From Siphonodentalium dalli (Eukaryota; Mollusca; Scaphopoda; Gadilida; Siphonodentaliidae), in contig CP136062.1 in NCBI GenBank assembly GCA_032622095.1, positions 140,880,351-140,944,350 on the forward strand: a DNA stretch of 64,000 nucleotides. Reading direction: 5' to 3'. Shown here piece after piece: positions 32,621 to 44,712 of this stretch. A program made the translations under genes and the position numbers. How positions within the stretch are numbered: the first letter of the stretch is position 1; every line of letters begins with the position of its first letter. Below the pieces are notes generated by a model. It saw only the letters and a list, made by a program, of their open reading frames with translations, ran no database searches and had not been told where the DNA came from.

Positions 32621-33535
32621 CTGTGGCAGCGTGGGGCTCCATTTAAACAAAAATATAATCTTGCGGAGAAGAAAAAGCTTGCCGAGTTATGTATAAAATA
32701 TAAAAATTTCACGTCCTCACCAGCTGTCCTCACTGTTAATTTTATAAACATTTGCTGGAATCCCCCCCCCGCACTATTATTACCGTTTTTCCGTCGAAGT
32801 TTGGTGGATGGCTTGAATCCTTCCGTTGTTATCTGTGAATTTTCAACTTACCTGAGGCTGAGAAATGGACCCCAATGGGCTGGGATTTTTCTCCATCTTT
32901 GAGTTACCTGTGTTTAAGTAGCGTTATACACCGAAAATTACGGTATTAGTACTACATGTATTTACTTGTGTGTAACAGTGATTAATTGAATTTTTCTAAA
33001 ACATGGAAAATTACCAATTTTGGTCTGTAAAGACACATTTTTCCCAATTCGAACGGACCCGGACCCATTCCCAAAATAGGCAGAAAAATCCCTGCACTTG
33101 TGTCATTTTGTGTATGTACTGGTATGTGTTTATAGATGTCCATTGTGTATTTAATATTATTTTCACATTTGATGACTATTTCTTAGCATTATTTGAATAC
33201 CAGCCTAACTACTATATACTTACTAAGCAAACACATACAAACATAAGGTTGGCGGTAGTATAAAGGCTAGTGTTGTGTCTGGGTGTTAATTAACAATGGG
33301 TTATGCTATCCATCTATGATCTTTGAGTTGTTTCTACAGTCATTGAAGGATTTCTTTAGTCAGATCATTGTAACCTGGTATTAAATGGTCCAAACTTCAG
33401 CTCGTTGGCGAAACTGTCTATGTAGAAAGTTATTCATAAAACATTCAATAATTTAGACCATTTTCCAATATTAATTTAATTTGTACACCTTGTAGTAACT
33501 ACTACTAATTCATACACGGTCATCTCTACCATAAT
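32621..33535. other. Intronic sequence, nothing recognised
   Basis: Contains a C10 run at about 32763. The 86-codon frame at 33003-33263 has no recognisable signature. Confidence 0.45.
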
Positions 33536-33539
33536 GACT

Positions 33540-34110
33540 GGAGCCAACAAAAAGTCATTATAGACACCAACAGCAACACAAGTCCATTTCTCTAAATGAC
33601 AGATGGACGTCTTCAACTGCCACAAGTTGGACACTTGGAGTAGCTATAACAACCAAAATCATTCACTAGTCCGCAAAGGCACCGGTAGTGGTTAGAATCT
33701 TTATGTCAGTGATATGCCTGATGTCTTCTGTTGTTTTATCAATCAATAAAGAGAGCTCCGCCACACATCGATCATATTAAACAACAATCACCATGTCTTC
33801 CAAACTTATGAAATTTTCAAAGATTGACAGCATATTGTATAGGTAAGGTGGAGTGAGTTTTTTGTCATTTTGAAAAATAACAAAAGTTTAGATTTTTCTC
33901 TCAATTTTGATAATTTTTCCCACCCTATTTCTTGGAGAACTAATTGGGTACAACTTCTTGTCCCACTAGTTACTATTCTAGCAGCTTCATACTGAATGTG
34001 TTCTAGGGAATAGGCTTCTTCACCTGTTCAATCGTCCCATAATGAACACAGGACAAATAAATTCTTTCTAGAGTTCTTCTATCGAAGATATATTTTTACT
34101 TATTTAGGAG
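33540..34110 (-). pseudogene. Decayed LINE ORF2 C-terminal region
   Basis: On the minus strand at about 34080-33895 the frame reads RRTLERIYLSCVHYG... then EHIQYEAARIVTSGTRS...LQEIGWEKLS. This is the characteristic post-RT region of CR1/L2-like LINEs ('LE.IQ..AAR..TG......L..E.GW..L'). Downstream only decayed traces follow. Stops and frameshifts present. It lies in the large intron, antisense to the gene. Confidence 0.7.
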
Positions 34111-34489
34111 CTTGCTTTCTTTCCACAATTTGCTTCAAATATCCCACGGTGGTATTTTATGCCTGGGTAAACATTGATGGGAATTTTTATCACTTAAAAA
34201 ATTAAATAAAAACAAACAATATCCTGAAATTCATCTACAATCACACACCTGCTGGCCCATGCAGAAGTACCCCGGCTGCCAATTAAGTAGTTGCTACCAT
34301 TATGGTATAAGAGCTACTAAACAACAAACACTGCAGCTAGTTAGTGCGACTGCGATACATAGGAAATAACTCACATTAATCATATACATTTTTAATAAAA
34401 ACTAAAATGTATTTGTACAACTAAATTATGCTTGAAATCATACACACTGTTACCACAGACACATTTTTAGCTCAACTTTACTTTGTAAC

Positions 34490-34690
34490 AAATACCTGAT
34501 TACCTAAGGTGAATAAGGTAATTAGGTATTTGGTTAAGCTCTTCATGTGAATTGTCACTAAGTAACAATTGACCTGAAGAGCTTAACCCAAGCGAATTCA
34601 GTTACACTATATTTTAATACAAAAAGTATTGGAACACCAAATACCTAATTACTTATGTTATCATACTTAACAAGCAACTTACGACAAGTT
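34490..34690 (+). repeat. Hairpin repeat (AGCTCTTCAGGTGAATTGTCAC family), partial copy
   Basis: 'aaggtaattaggtatttggt', 'ttcatgtgaattgtcactaa', 'gacctgaagagcttaaccca' and 'caagcaacttacgacaa' are shared with the larger copy at 38.84-39.46 kb. Left arm reduced. Confidence 0.6.
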
Positions 34691-35700
34691 ATCCCTCATC
34701 CGATCATCACCAAACTTCATATGGATCTTCTGGGGTGACCTCAGATGGCAGCCCATTTTTTGCTGAAATTTGTTAAAAACATGTTGCCCGCAGCCATTTT
34801 GGATATCAAATTTGAAGCCATCGGCACACCCTGCAGCCCGCATTTATTGGAGAAATGTTTTGTAAATTTACATGCATGATTAGGATCACCTCTGGATGAG
34901 TCATGAGAGCTATCAAATTTGAAAGATTTTTGATTAAAACATGGTTGTCGGCAGCCATTTTGTATTTTACTCTTTGCATGACTAAATCCTTTGGCACATC
35001 TTACAGACCACATCCCTTTGTCCGATCATTATCAAACTTTATATACATCTTCAGGGTGATCTCTAGATGGGAGCCAACAATTTTTTCAAAAATTCATTGA
35101 AAAAAAAGGCTGCCAGCTGCCATCTTGGATTTTACTCTTCTCATGACTAAATCCTTTGACTCAGCCTAAAGGCCACATCCCTCATCCGATCGTCACCAAA
35201 CTTCATAAGGATCATCGGGGTGACCTCTAGATGGGAGCCAATGATGTTTTCCGAATTCGTTAAAAAACATGGCTGTCAGTGGCCATGTTGGATTTTACTC
35301 TTTGCATGACTAAATCCTTCTGCACAACCTATAGACCACATCCCTCATCCGATCATGACCAAACTTCAAAAGGATCTTCAGTATGACATCTACATGTAGA
35401 TGGAAGCCAACAATATTTTCCGAATTTCATTAAAAATCCTGGTCTCCAACAGCCATCTTGGATTTTACCCTTTTCATGACTAATTTCCTTTGACACACCC
35501 TATATACCATATCCCTAATCCCTCATCCAAACCTCATATGGATCTTTGGTCTGACCTCTAGATGGAAGCTATCCCAATTCTTCTGAAATTTGTTAAAAAA
35601 CTTGGGTTCCGTGGAGCCATCTTGGATTTCACTTCTGAATCCATCGGCACACCCTGCAGCCCATATTTTGTGGAGAAATGTTTGAAATGAAATTAATTTT
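34690..35700 (+). repeat. Family R1 degenerate tandem repeat
   Basis: About six roughly 165-bp units: 'ccgatcatcaccaaacttca', 'tatggatcttc', 'tgacctctagatgggagcc', 'ggcagccatcttggatttta' and 'tgcatgactaaatccttt'. Short open frames are accidental. Confidence 0.8.
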
Positions 35701-36189
35701 ATTTACACAATACAATCCATTTACTGAAACTTTTTGTCTTTCCTTCTTTATCATTCTATTGACTGCTCAGCATAAAATTATTAACGCCTCCCCAAGATGA
35801 GCTACAGTGTAATTGACACTTTCATTATGTGTTCCCATACCATTATGGTATACATAATGCCAATGTCCAGATAAATCATCCTTCATTCGTCTGTCTAGCC
35901 ATTGATCCATCTGTCCATAGATACATGTATGCTATGATTGCTATCCGAAGTATTTTTTATCAGATACCATAGTGTTCATATTTTATGAGCAGGTTTATAA
36001 TGACACACCCTCACCTGTATAGTGTTTGGTATTTATCAGTTGATCGGTTTAGAAAACATCAACACTTTCCCGGATCCATCACATAGAAACATGCTATCAA
36101 TAATCCAATTATTTCCAACTAGCCAATTTGAATTATCTGTTCAGTATGCAATAAGCAGACAAATATACCTGTCTGTCTATAGTTTTTAG

Positions 36190-38130
36190 CTCACCTGAGA
36201 CGAAGTCTCCGGTGGAGCTATAGTCATCACTCCTCGTCCGTCGTCCGTCCGTCCGTCCATCCGTGTTTACTAATGACTACTTATGTGGCTAAGATTGTGT
36301 AAAATGGATATTTATGTGCATAACTTCCGTTGCGTGGCTAGCCACGTAACAGCTTTCAGATGGACGTTCTAAAATGATCTATTTGGCCTAATCAGCTTAT
36401 TTAATTTTGTAGTCACTCAAAATTTGGAGAAAAAAAAGTCCATCGATTTAAACATCCATGACCCGTCAATAGGAGATGTCGGACACTGACAAGACATTTA
36501 TGTGGCTAGCCACCCAATCACGGACCTGTCAGTTTCTCCTATTCCACTGTCCCAGTTGCTGTGAGCAAGTTTTTGAGTTTTAATCAGCTTCTTCTGCTAT
36601 AATTCCAACATGTTATGAATCCATAATCTGGAGTTTTATCACTATCTACTACTTGATAGCCACTTAAAATTTTATGGCTACTTGAGAAGCCACATAAAAA
36701 CTAAAGCCACATTACCATTTCTAGCCACATAGGTCGAAGCCACATATCTACCCATTTGTTGGTACGTCCGTCCATCCGTCCGTCAACAATTCTTTGAACA
36801 TCTTCTCCTCTGAAACCGGAAGACCGAATTGGTTCATATTTGGTGTGGATGTTCCCTAGGTGACTCTCATGCAGATTTGTTCAAATGAGGTCACTGGGTC
36901 AAATAGTTGTGAAGCCAGGGCCATAACTCTATTCCTCCATAGTAATTCTTACAATGACTTCTTCTAAAAAAATATTAGGCCGATTTTGCTTATATTTGGT
37001 ACAGAGAGACCTTGGGTGACTGGGGTTCAGATTTGTTCAAATGGGGTCACTGGGTCAAATAGGGGCAGAGTCAGGGACATAACTCTAAAAAAAATATAAA
37101 ATTTTTGCATTTTGACCTTTGATTTTTGTTAGACATATCACAGCTACCCAACCCCACCCTCCCCCACCCCACCTCCTGTCCCTGCCACACCACACTGTAT
37201 CATACCATGTTATCTCTTCCTTGTTCACCCCATCAAAATCCTTGTTTTGATCACAGCTGTAGGAGTATCAAAAAGCTGTGTGTGCAGTCGTTAAAACCTA
37301 ATATCTATGTCAACACCTCTCAGACACTGGTAGCTGATGACTTGGTGAATGGAATATAATTCTCAGAATGCACTTGCTCTCAAGGTCATGGGAATTTTGT
37401 TAAGCTAATGTAGTCAAATAAATGTTGTATGTCATATTCTCACAGGGATGTCCCCACAGTGTTGGGGGGGGGGGGGGGGGGGGGGGGGGTGACTGACAGA
37501 TTTGTTCAATGAAATGTAAATTTGAAGCTCTTATGAGAAGAAGCTATAGTCATCACTTCTCATCTGTCTGTCCGTCCATCCATCTGCCAACAATTCTTTG
37601 AACATCTTCTCTAGGTCATGAGACTGAATGGGTTCATATTTGGTGTGGATGTTCCCTAGGTGACTCACATTCAGATTTGTTCAAATGAGGTCACTCTGTC
37701 AAATGGTTGTGAAGCCAGGGCCATAACTCTTGCCCTCCATACTCCATAGTAATTCTTAAAAACGACTTCTCGTGTACCATCAGGTTGAATTGGTTCATAT
37801 TTGGTATGAAGGGTCCTTTTGTGACTGTGGTTCAGATTTGTTCAAATGGGGTCATCCTGGTCAAATAGGGGCCAAGCAAAGGACAGTTTTCCTCTTAATA
37901 TGCTTCCTTTACACAGACCGTCAGGTTTATTTTACTGATATTTAGTATGAAGGGTTCTTTGGTGTCTGGGATTCAAATTTATGCAGATGGGGTCACCAGG
38001 TTAAATAGGGTGGGACCAGGGGCATAACTGTATGTCTCTATAGTAATACTTATAATGTCTTCTCAAGAGAGGTTGGACCATATAGTATGGAGGATCCTTT
38101 AGTGACTGAGATTCAGATCTGTTAACATGA
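36190..38130 (+). repeat. Family R2 degenerate repeat (GAGCTATAGTCATCAC...GTTCATATTTGGT)
   Basis: Starts 'tagctcacctgagacgaagt' and 'gtccgtccgtcc', then repeated units of about 100-120 bp with 'gttcatatttggt.tg.a', 'gattca.atttgttcaaatg' and 'gggtcactgggtcaaat'. A G-rich homopolymer of about 27 bases lies at 37463-37489 and a CCCCACC-rich patch at 37145-37175. No gene; the 77-codon frame at 37126 has no domain. Confidence 0.75.
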
Positions 38131-38839
38131 GGTCAACCCGTTAAGAAATGACGGGACTATGGGGACTTAAGACTTTTGTGTCTAAAAAATCATTAAAATA
38201 CAAAATTCATTAAAACATCTACCTTGGAACTACCTGACTGATTAATCTGACATACATATAGTGTTTTTGGGTCCATGGATAATTGGGCTTTAATCATGTT
38301 TAAATGGTTTTATATAAAGCGCTTGTGAGATTGAAAATTTCCAACAATTGAGAAAGTTTGAGATGTCGGTTGTGAAATTTCAACCTAAGACTTGGGAGTC
38401 TGGGCCCCGGGCGAGAGGGGACTTCTTGAGCTTGAGGAGGGGGTGATCACTAGTGTACAGTTGGTAATTTCAAGTTAGATTTGGTAATTTCAAGGTAGAT
38501 TTTATAGATTTGGTAATTTGATATTCACTGATCTACATTCATGAAGCCTCTCTAGCCACATATCCTGTTTAGATCTACTTCTTTTAAAGTGATTATGAAA
38601 AGTTCTGACTGTTGTGGTCTCCAAAGTCCCAGTCTTATCAGTCTTTGCAGTCTGGTGAGCGACCCCACAGTCTTTGACTGTCTTGTATAATGGACTGAAC
38701 ATATTACATTAATTCTTCTGCTTTGAACCAGGTTCATATACAATATCACCTGTTGAATAATCTTATACCGTTAGAGATTTTTAAAATATGAATACTCAGT
38801 TTCTTTGGATGCGTCTACTTTTTTAGGTAGAGATTATCG

Positions 38840-39460
38840 TTTAGCAAGGAACGCCTAACTATCTTAGTAAAGCATACAGTAATGCTCTAAGTAATCAACT
38901 TATTAACCACAGCAGAATTATGGGTAACTTTTCAGGATTTAGTTGGAAATATGGCTTGTTGCCATTCATCGGAAAGCTCTCGGGGAGAGCTTTCCAATGA
39001 ATGGCAACAAGCCATATATCCGACTAAATCCTGAAAATTAACCCATAATTCTGCTGTGGTTAAGGAGTCGATTACTTAGAGCATTACTGTAGGTCAGTAT
39101 AACTTGTTGTAAGTTGATTGTTATTAAAGTATGAAAATCAGGTATTTTGTGTACCAATACTTTTAGTATTAAAATATAGTGTAACTGATTTTGCTTGGGT
39201 TAACCTCTTCAGGTGAATTGTCACTAAGTGACTAAGGTAATTAGGTATTTGGTTAAGCCCCTCAGGTGAATTGTCACTAAGTGCCACATTACTGACAATT
39301 CACCTGAAGAGCTTAACCCAAGCGAAATCATTTACACTATATTTTAATACAAACAGTATTTGTACACCAAATTCCTAATTACCTAAGTTGTCATACTTAA
39401 CAAGCAACTTACGACAAATTATACCGACCTACGCTTTACTAAGACAGTTAGGCTTCCCTT
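38840..39460. mobile_element. Hairpin repeat with a nested MITE
   Basis: Outer arms 'tagcaaggaacgcctaacta' (38842) and its inverse near 39440; inner arms from 39092 to 39429 with 'gggttaacctcttcaggtga' / 'tcacctgaagagcttaaccc'. Removing the MITE at 38877-39089 makes the left arm continuous with the right arm's complement. Confidence 0.7.
38877..39089. mobile_element. 213-bp near-perfect hairpin MITE (CAGTAATGCTCTAAG), copy 1
   Basis: TA target duplication (38875-38876, 39090-39091). The two halves are complementary almost throughout, from 'cagtaatgctctaagtaatc' to the centre 'gctctcggggagagc'. Its host hairpin gives the empty site 'agtaaagcgta'. TA target and CAGT ends suggest Tc1/mariner-type mobilisation. 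Confidence 0.85.
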
Positions 39461-40022
39461 GCTAATCTTGTAATTAATCTACTTAGTATATGGCTACATG
39501 CATTACACCCACACTATCCTCCAGCGATGTATGGCTCACCTCCGAAACAAAAGTCGAACAATCTGACATAGCTACATGTAGATGAACCTAATACAAATAT
39601 GGAGTTTAGGTACGCAAAAAAAATGATGACTAATCGTTCCCGCCCAGACACATGATAAACTTCCACATGTGAAAACCACCATAAATGAAGAACACAACAT
39701 CTGTGACCACTCATACCGTGTCATACAAGTCTCACATACTTAACCCATATATCGAGACCAACACTCGACACCGGCGAAACACAGAATATAAATGGATGTT
39801 CCTACTAAGGACATTATATCCAGAGCGCACACACAGGTCAGACACCTTATGGTGAATAATATTAATCTCTACTTTTATAGGTAGTCTGCAATAAATTAAT
39901 CCAGACTACCACAGTGTTTAGAGATCATAATACATGTACCATCAGCTTTATTATTTAGGACAAGCACATCACCTGTTACACTCAGGTATACTGTGAAGTT
40001 CATTATAATTAACTCTGACAAG
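39461..40022. other. Intronic sequence, nothing recognised
   Basis: No repeat family or gene recognised. Confidence 0.45.
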
Positions 40023-40026
40023 TTAA

Positions 40027-40418
40027 CCCTTTACCCAACAGAACGGCCCTGTGCCAATGCATTCTCTTATATATGCGAGTCGACCATAGGTCGCCTCGCA
40101 TATATAAGAGAATGCATTGGCTTAACACATTAAAAATTATAAAATTGTTAAAGAATGTAAGAAAAAATGGTAAAATGTGTTAAAAAAAGATTTTTTTTAG
40201 GCCAATGCATTCTCTTATATATGCGAGGCGACCTATGGTCGACTCGCATATATAAGAGAATGCATTGGCACAGGGCATAACTGTAACTATCACAATGTGG
40301 TCAAGGAGCCGGTTCCAATGATATCCATATTTGTATGGTTCTATTGAGACAGACCGAAGATATTTTAGGCTGTTGAAGCTTTATTTGGCCGGTTTTGGCC
40401 GTTTTGTTCGGTAAAGGG
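40027..40418. mobile_element. piggyBac-like MITE with two internal hairpins
   Basis: TTAA at 40023-40026 and 40419-40422. Ends CCCTTTACCCAACAGAACGG / CCGTTTTGTTCGGTAAAGGG. Inside, 'gccaatgcattctcttatat' arms form two hairpins (40052-40128 and 40202-40268) that also pair with each other. TTAA plus CCC start is the piggyBac signature. Confidence 0.8.
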
Positions 40419-40559
40419 TTAAATATAGGGGCACCTGAGATATGTTTACAATATATGTTATCTCTAGCATTGTGCTCCTATAGATCTGATTCAATCAAAT
40501 AACCACCCCTGTCAAGTGGTCCTGCTGATGTCCCTATTATAATCGGCATGTCCATCTGA

Positions 40560-40760
40560 GCATCCATCTGTATAGTTGTCCGTCTGTTTACATTTTTGGT
40601 TTCCGACCGATAACTCCAGTTTGGATAATTTGATCTGAACCAAAGTTGGTATATGTATTTCCCAGATAAAAATACAGGCCCAGTTCGAATATGGGTTCCG
40701 TCCAAATATTTTCACATGAGTTACGGCCCTTTTTCGATTTAGAATTTGACATAATTTTGG
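40560..40760 (+). repeat. Family R3 degenerate repeat, short copy
   Basis: 'ccgataactc', 'ccaaagttggtatatg', 'aaaatacaggcccagttcga' and 'gttacggccctttttcga' match R3 units at 30.4 and 59.0 kb. Confidence 0.65.
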
Positions 40761-41166
40761 CATTGAAATTAGGGGTATATCAGATATCTTTTGCAAGCAC
40801 AAATTGTTATTGTCATTTTGTTGTGGTACTACAATTTGAAATGGCTAATGGGCATATTTTGCCACACCCTAACGGTGCTCTTTTATTTATTCATTTGTGA
40901 TGATTGTTCACATACGAACTTATAAATAAAATTGTTATAAATATATTATCTAAACATTCAGAAAGTGAAATACTCATAGATCTGCAAGTATTAGCGCTTG
41001 AAATTGCCATTTTCCATCAACTGCATTGCTTTAGAATTGCATGAAATACTATATTTGGTTCTACGGCCCTTTCTACCTATCACCTTTTAATGTACATAGC
41101 TAATTTCTAGAGCTGAAGTATCCTGCTATCGAAGGGTTAACTAGTTCTCTATCTCTCTATTTCCAG

Positions 41167-42872
41167 GTTTTTCAGTTGCCTTTGCACTGTTCTGTATGGA
41201 TGTCCAGTATCTACTACAGGTGTACAGTTACATGGGATCCCTGGTGCTTCTATGGATTGCTTACAATGCAAACTTTAGTTTTGTTCAAGGAATTCACAGC
41301 TTGGAAGTGACTGAGTATAACTCTAAACCAAGGGATTTTATTGAGATGATAATACTAAAGCCAAGAGAATTCATCCAAGGTTTTATTCAGCAAATTATAT
41401 ATAGTATAACATTTATATACTTACGTAGTGACAGAAAAAGTTATGTTCAATTCGCTGCAGCTGGTCGCTATGTTCAACAAACGTTGGTGTATATCTCCTT
41501 TATCCTTCCTTTCTTTCTGAGAGCATTCTATGTTGACACGAATGTGTTCATCTCCATGCCATTCCAGTCTGTTGTCTTCCCGTTAGCGCTTTTGAACTAC
41601 GATCTTATCGCATCTTATCGCGACATTGTGTTTGTTTGTAAACGATGCTGGAATATCACAACAAATTCGATTGTAGCACTTGGAATACAAGGATATTTGG
41701 AACACCAATGGCTGCGTCTACATACTGCACAAGTTTTACGGTTTTATGGCTTTTCTAGATTGTGTTATTTTATATCAGTATCCGCTTTCTTAGAAACATC
41801 GAGGAATGATGTGGATATGGAAAAATGGAGTTATTTTGTATTTATATTAGAGGTTACTAAATCAACTTTAACACGAAGTTGTGAAAATCTCGTGGCTCTC
41901 TTAGGATTCACAAGTATCGTGTCACTGGTAACACACTACATTGGATTATTCATGGCTTCATGTGTTGGATCGAATGCTGATGATGACAGGAACATGGGAA
42001 CTGTTTCTGCAATCCTGTTCTTCATTTTAGCTTTACAGACAGGAATAACCTCTTTAGATTCAGAAAGACGTTTGGTCAGATTGTACAAAAACTTCTTGCT
42101 TCTTTCGACAGCTATTTTACATTTCGTTCACAGCATGGTTAATCCCATTCTGATGTCGCTGAGCGCATCCAGGAGTATGTCATATTCACGGCATGCCAGA
42201 GCATTAGGAATGTGTGTGTTCTTAATAAGTTTTCCATTGATTCTAATTGCAATACTATGGAGCAAATACAATGTGAGCACATGGTTGATTGCAGTCAGTG
42301 CTTTCAGCATAGAGGTTGTCGTTAAGGTTTTAGTTTCTTTGACTGTCTACAGCTTGTTCATGTATGATGCATATCGAGGGCAGTTTTGGGACAAGCTAGA
42401 TGACTATGTTTATTACATTCAATCGACTGGTAATACGATAGAGTTCTTATTTGGAATTTTATTGTTTTGTAATGGTGCCTGGATAATGTTATTTGAATCA
42501 GGAGGTGCTATCCGAGCTTGCATGATGTGTATACATGCATACTTTAATATTTTCATGCAAGCGATTGAAGGATGGAAAGTTTTCACCAAACGACAGACAG
42601 CTGTTAAAAAGATTCAGTCTCTGTCGTCAGCAACACAGGAGGAGCTGGAAAGGTTGAACGATGTTTGTGCTATCTGTTATCAAGAACTGAATACAGCAAG
42701 AAAGACGAAATGTAATCATTATTTCCATAGCAACTGTCTGAGGAAGTGGTTGTATTTACAAGACAACTGTCCCCTGTGCCATCATATGATATATGATGAT
42801 CAGGAGAAGCAATCAAATGGTCTCACTGCTCCTAACAATGCGAATGGAGGTTTACACATTCACGATGATTGA
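41167..42872 (+). CDS. RNF139: RNF139/RNF145 (TRC8)-type E3 ubiquitin ligase, coding exon 2
   Basis: Residues 57-624 of a 624-residue product (human RNF139 and RNF145 are about 660). About ten hydrophobic segments span residues 75-530 (TRC8_N-type multi-pass domain), so it should sit in the ER membrane. A linker ending IQSLSSATQEELERLNDV leads to a RING-H2: C557, C560, C572, H574, H577, C580, C591, C594, with KWLYLQDNCPLCH. All eight zinc ligands are present. The acidic C-terminus with NGLTAPNN is closer to RNF139 than RNF145; orthology to one or both needs a tree. Known roles: ER-associated degradation and sterol-linked turnover of HMG-CoA reductase with Insig. The Insig/sterol motif YLYF of RNF145 is YSYM here (residues 76-79). 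Acceptor ctctatttccag precedes; exon starts in phase 1. Confidence 0.93.
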
Positions 42873-43013
42873 GGTTTTAAGCATGCTCAAATGCAAGCAC
42901 AGTCTGACTATAGGAGTGTTCAGATGGGAAAGTTGCATTCGTTAACACCGTTAACACACTTGCAATTTCTTACAGTATAGAGCTTCAGTTACATTGAAAA
43001 TTATCAATATTAG

Positions 43014-43019
43014 AATAAA
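43014..43019 (+). terminator. Candidate poly(A) signal of the RING E3 gene
   Basis: AATAAA 141 bp after the stop codon, with a second AATAAA at 43139-43144 followed by a GT/T-rich stretch. Either could end the transcript. Confidence 0.5.
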
Positions 43020-43316
43020 TGCTCTCATGCAAACAAGTCCACTTGCAAATTTTGGGAGTTTGCCATACATGTACAAGACAATTTTTTATTATTGAATCCA
43101 AGTCAAATTAAAAAGCTGTTTATATTTTTTCCAATACAAATAAAAGCCATACTGAGATGATAATTTTCTCCTCTCCAAATGCTCGGATCAATTACCGTAC
43201 AGACTAGCACTGCTACATGGAATTTGTATGAGTTTCCACAAATGCTTTTGTGCCATTATGCCATATGAGGTATGCATTGAATGACTGAGTGATATAAGTA
43301 TAATAACTAACTCGTG

Positions 43317-43503
43317 GCCATATTGAATCTATCCAGCCCCATTCCGTGGTTTTAGTGCTACAGTTCAAAGTGCTGGAGAAGCATTTCCATTAATGGAGCT
43401 TTTGAATATTCATGACTTCCATATATGGAAATGCTACTCCAGAACTTTGACCTGTACCTGTAGCATTAAACCGCGGAATGGGGCTGGATGGATCCAATAT
43501 GGC
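43317..43503. mobile_element. Hairpin MITE (GGCCATATTGRATC)
   Basis: Arms 'ggccatattgaatctatcca' / 'tggatggatccaatatggcc' continue inward through 'gccccattccg.ggttt.a.t' and 'tccatatatgga' to a short loop near 43405. Just downstream of the gene's poly(A) signals; could be part of a longer 3' UTR. Confidence 0.7.
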
Positions 43504-44173
43504 CAGGACTCAGTGTCAAGGCATATTCCATATGTTCCAACTACCAATGTATACATGTGGAACTCAACAGATTTTTCTGAGCACTCCTTCAAGCACAGAC
43601 TATTTGATGGTATTGTTGTGATAGTCAGCTATGACATTTCTTATTAAAATACTTCTATGATTGACAGATGGTTTTGGTTTTGCTCCTGCAGTTCTAAAAC
43701 AATGGCATTTATCATACTACCGCTATCTCTTTCAAAAGTTGAAAATATATCAATGCACTACTGTCAGATAGTGATCATAGTCTGTGCTTTAGTCCTACTA
43801 TATAAATACAAGCTCAATCAAGTCCACTGAAAAATGTTCAATTTTTATTTTATTATTTGCCTTTTTGACTGAAACAAGGTTCAGACCTGGCATATAGTTT
43901 AGTAGTCTGAGTGAACCCAGATTATCTGGAACACAGCTATATCGATCACCAGGGAAAAATCCAGAGATTTTTTGGGGACACCTATTATCTAGATGAGATT
44001 ACCCCCATATAATTTGAGATGACATATGGCAATTGAACATGCAACTAAAGGCTCAATTGCAACTGCAGATTTATTCTTTATACATGTAGTATACTGTTGA
44101 ATTTGGTAATTTTGACTTGAAAAAGTGGAATATTCAAATTGATAAAATAGTTTATACTAGGTATTTGTGCTTC
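43504..44173. other. Intergenic, nothing recognised
   Basis: AT-rich, no supported feature. Confidence 0.4.
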
Positions 44174-44175
44174 TA

Positions 44176-44285
44176 CAGTAATGTCCTAAATAATCGACCC
44201 CGAAACCACAGCAGAATTATGAGAAAATTATGAAAAATTTCCCATAATTCTGCTGTGGTTAAAGGGTCAGATACTTTAGGCTTGT
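44176..44285. mobile_element. Shortened CAGTAATG hairpin MITE
   Basis: 'cagtaatgtcctaaataatc' and 'accacagcagaattatg' on the left, with 'cataattctgctgtggttaa' on the right. The whole central 'gatttagtcgg...' part is missing. Left TA at 44174; right end degenerate. Confidence 0.65.
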
Positions 44286-44498
44286 AATCACCAACTAGGT
44301 TTATTTTATAAACTGGCCCTTAACTGGGTAGTTTATTTGGTAGCGGCTGAATGCACAATGTACCTGCGCTAGTCATTTTCAGATTAGCCATTTTGTCAAT
44401 AGACACTGCCCCATGACTAAATCCCGAACACTCACTGGATACAAGTTGCGTGTTATTACACATATGGGTATAGAGACTGAATAAGTTATGATGATATA

Positions 44499-44710
44499 CA
44501 GTAATGCCTAAATAATCGACTACTTACCCACAGCAGAATTATCGGTAACTTTTCAGGATTTAGTCGGAAATATGGCTTGTTGCCATTCATCGGAAAGCTC
44601 TCACTGAGAGCATTCCGATGAATGGCAACAAGCCATATTTCCGACTAAATCCTGAAAAGTTACCCATAATTCTGCTGTGGTTAAGGAGTTGATTATTTAG
44701 GGCATTACTG
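44499..44710. mobile_element. CAGTAATGC hairpin MITE, copy 2
   Basis: Full-length 212-bp hairpin with TA on both sides (44497-44498, 44711-44712). Centre 'gctctcactgagagc'. Confidence 0.85.
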
Positions 44711-44712
44711 TA

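Larger units (their letters stand above)
25136..41166 (+). other. 16-kb phase-1 intron of the RING E3 gene
   Basis: GTATGT donor and a pyrimidine-rich acceptor (ctctatctctctatttccag) ending at 41166. It holds the foldback-like element, a hAT element, two LINE relics, many MITEs and simple repeats. No other host exon recognised. Human RNF139, to my knowledge, likewise has a small first and a very large second exon. Confidence 0.8.

Noticed and set aside
37126-37359. 77-codon proline/histidine-rich frame
   Set aside because: Lies in a CCCCACC-rich simple-sequence patch within repeat family R2; no domain.
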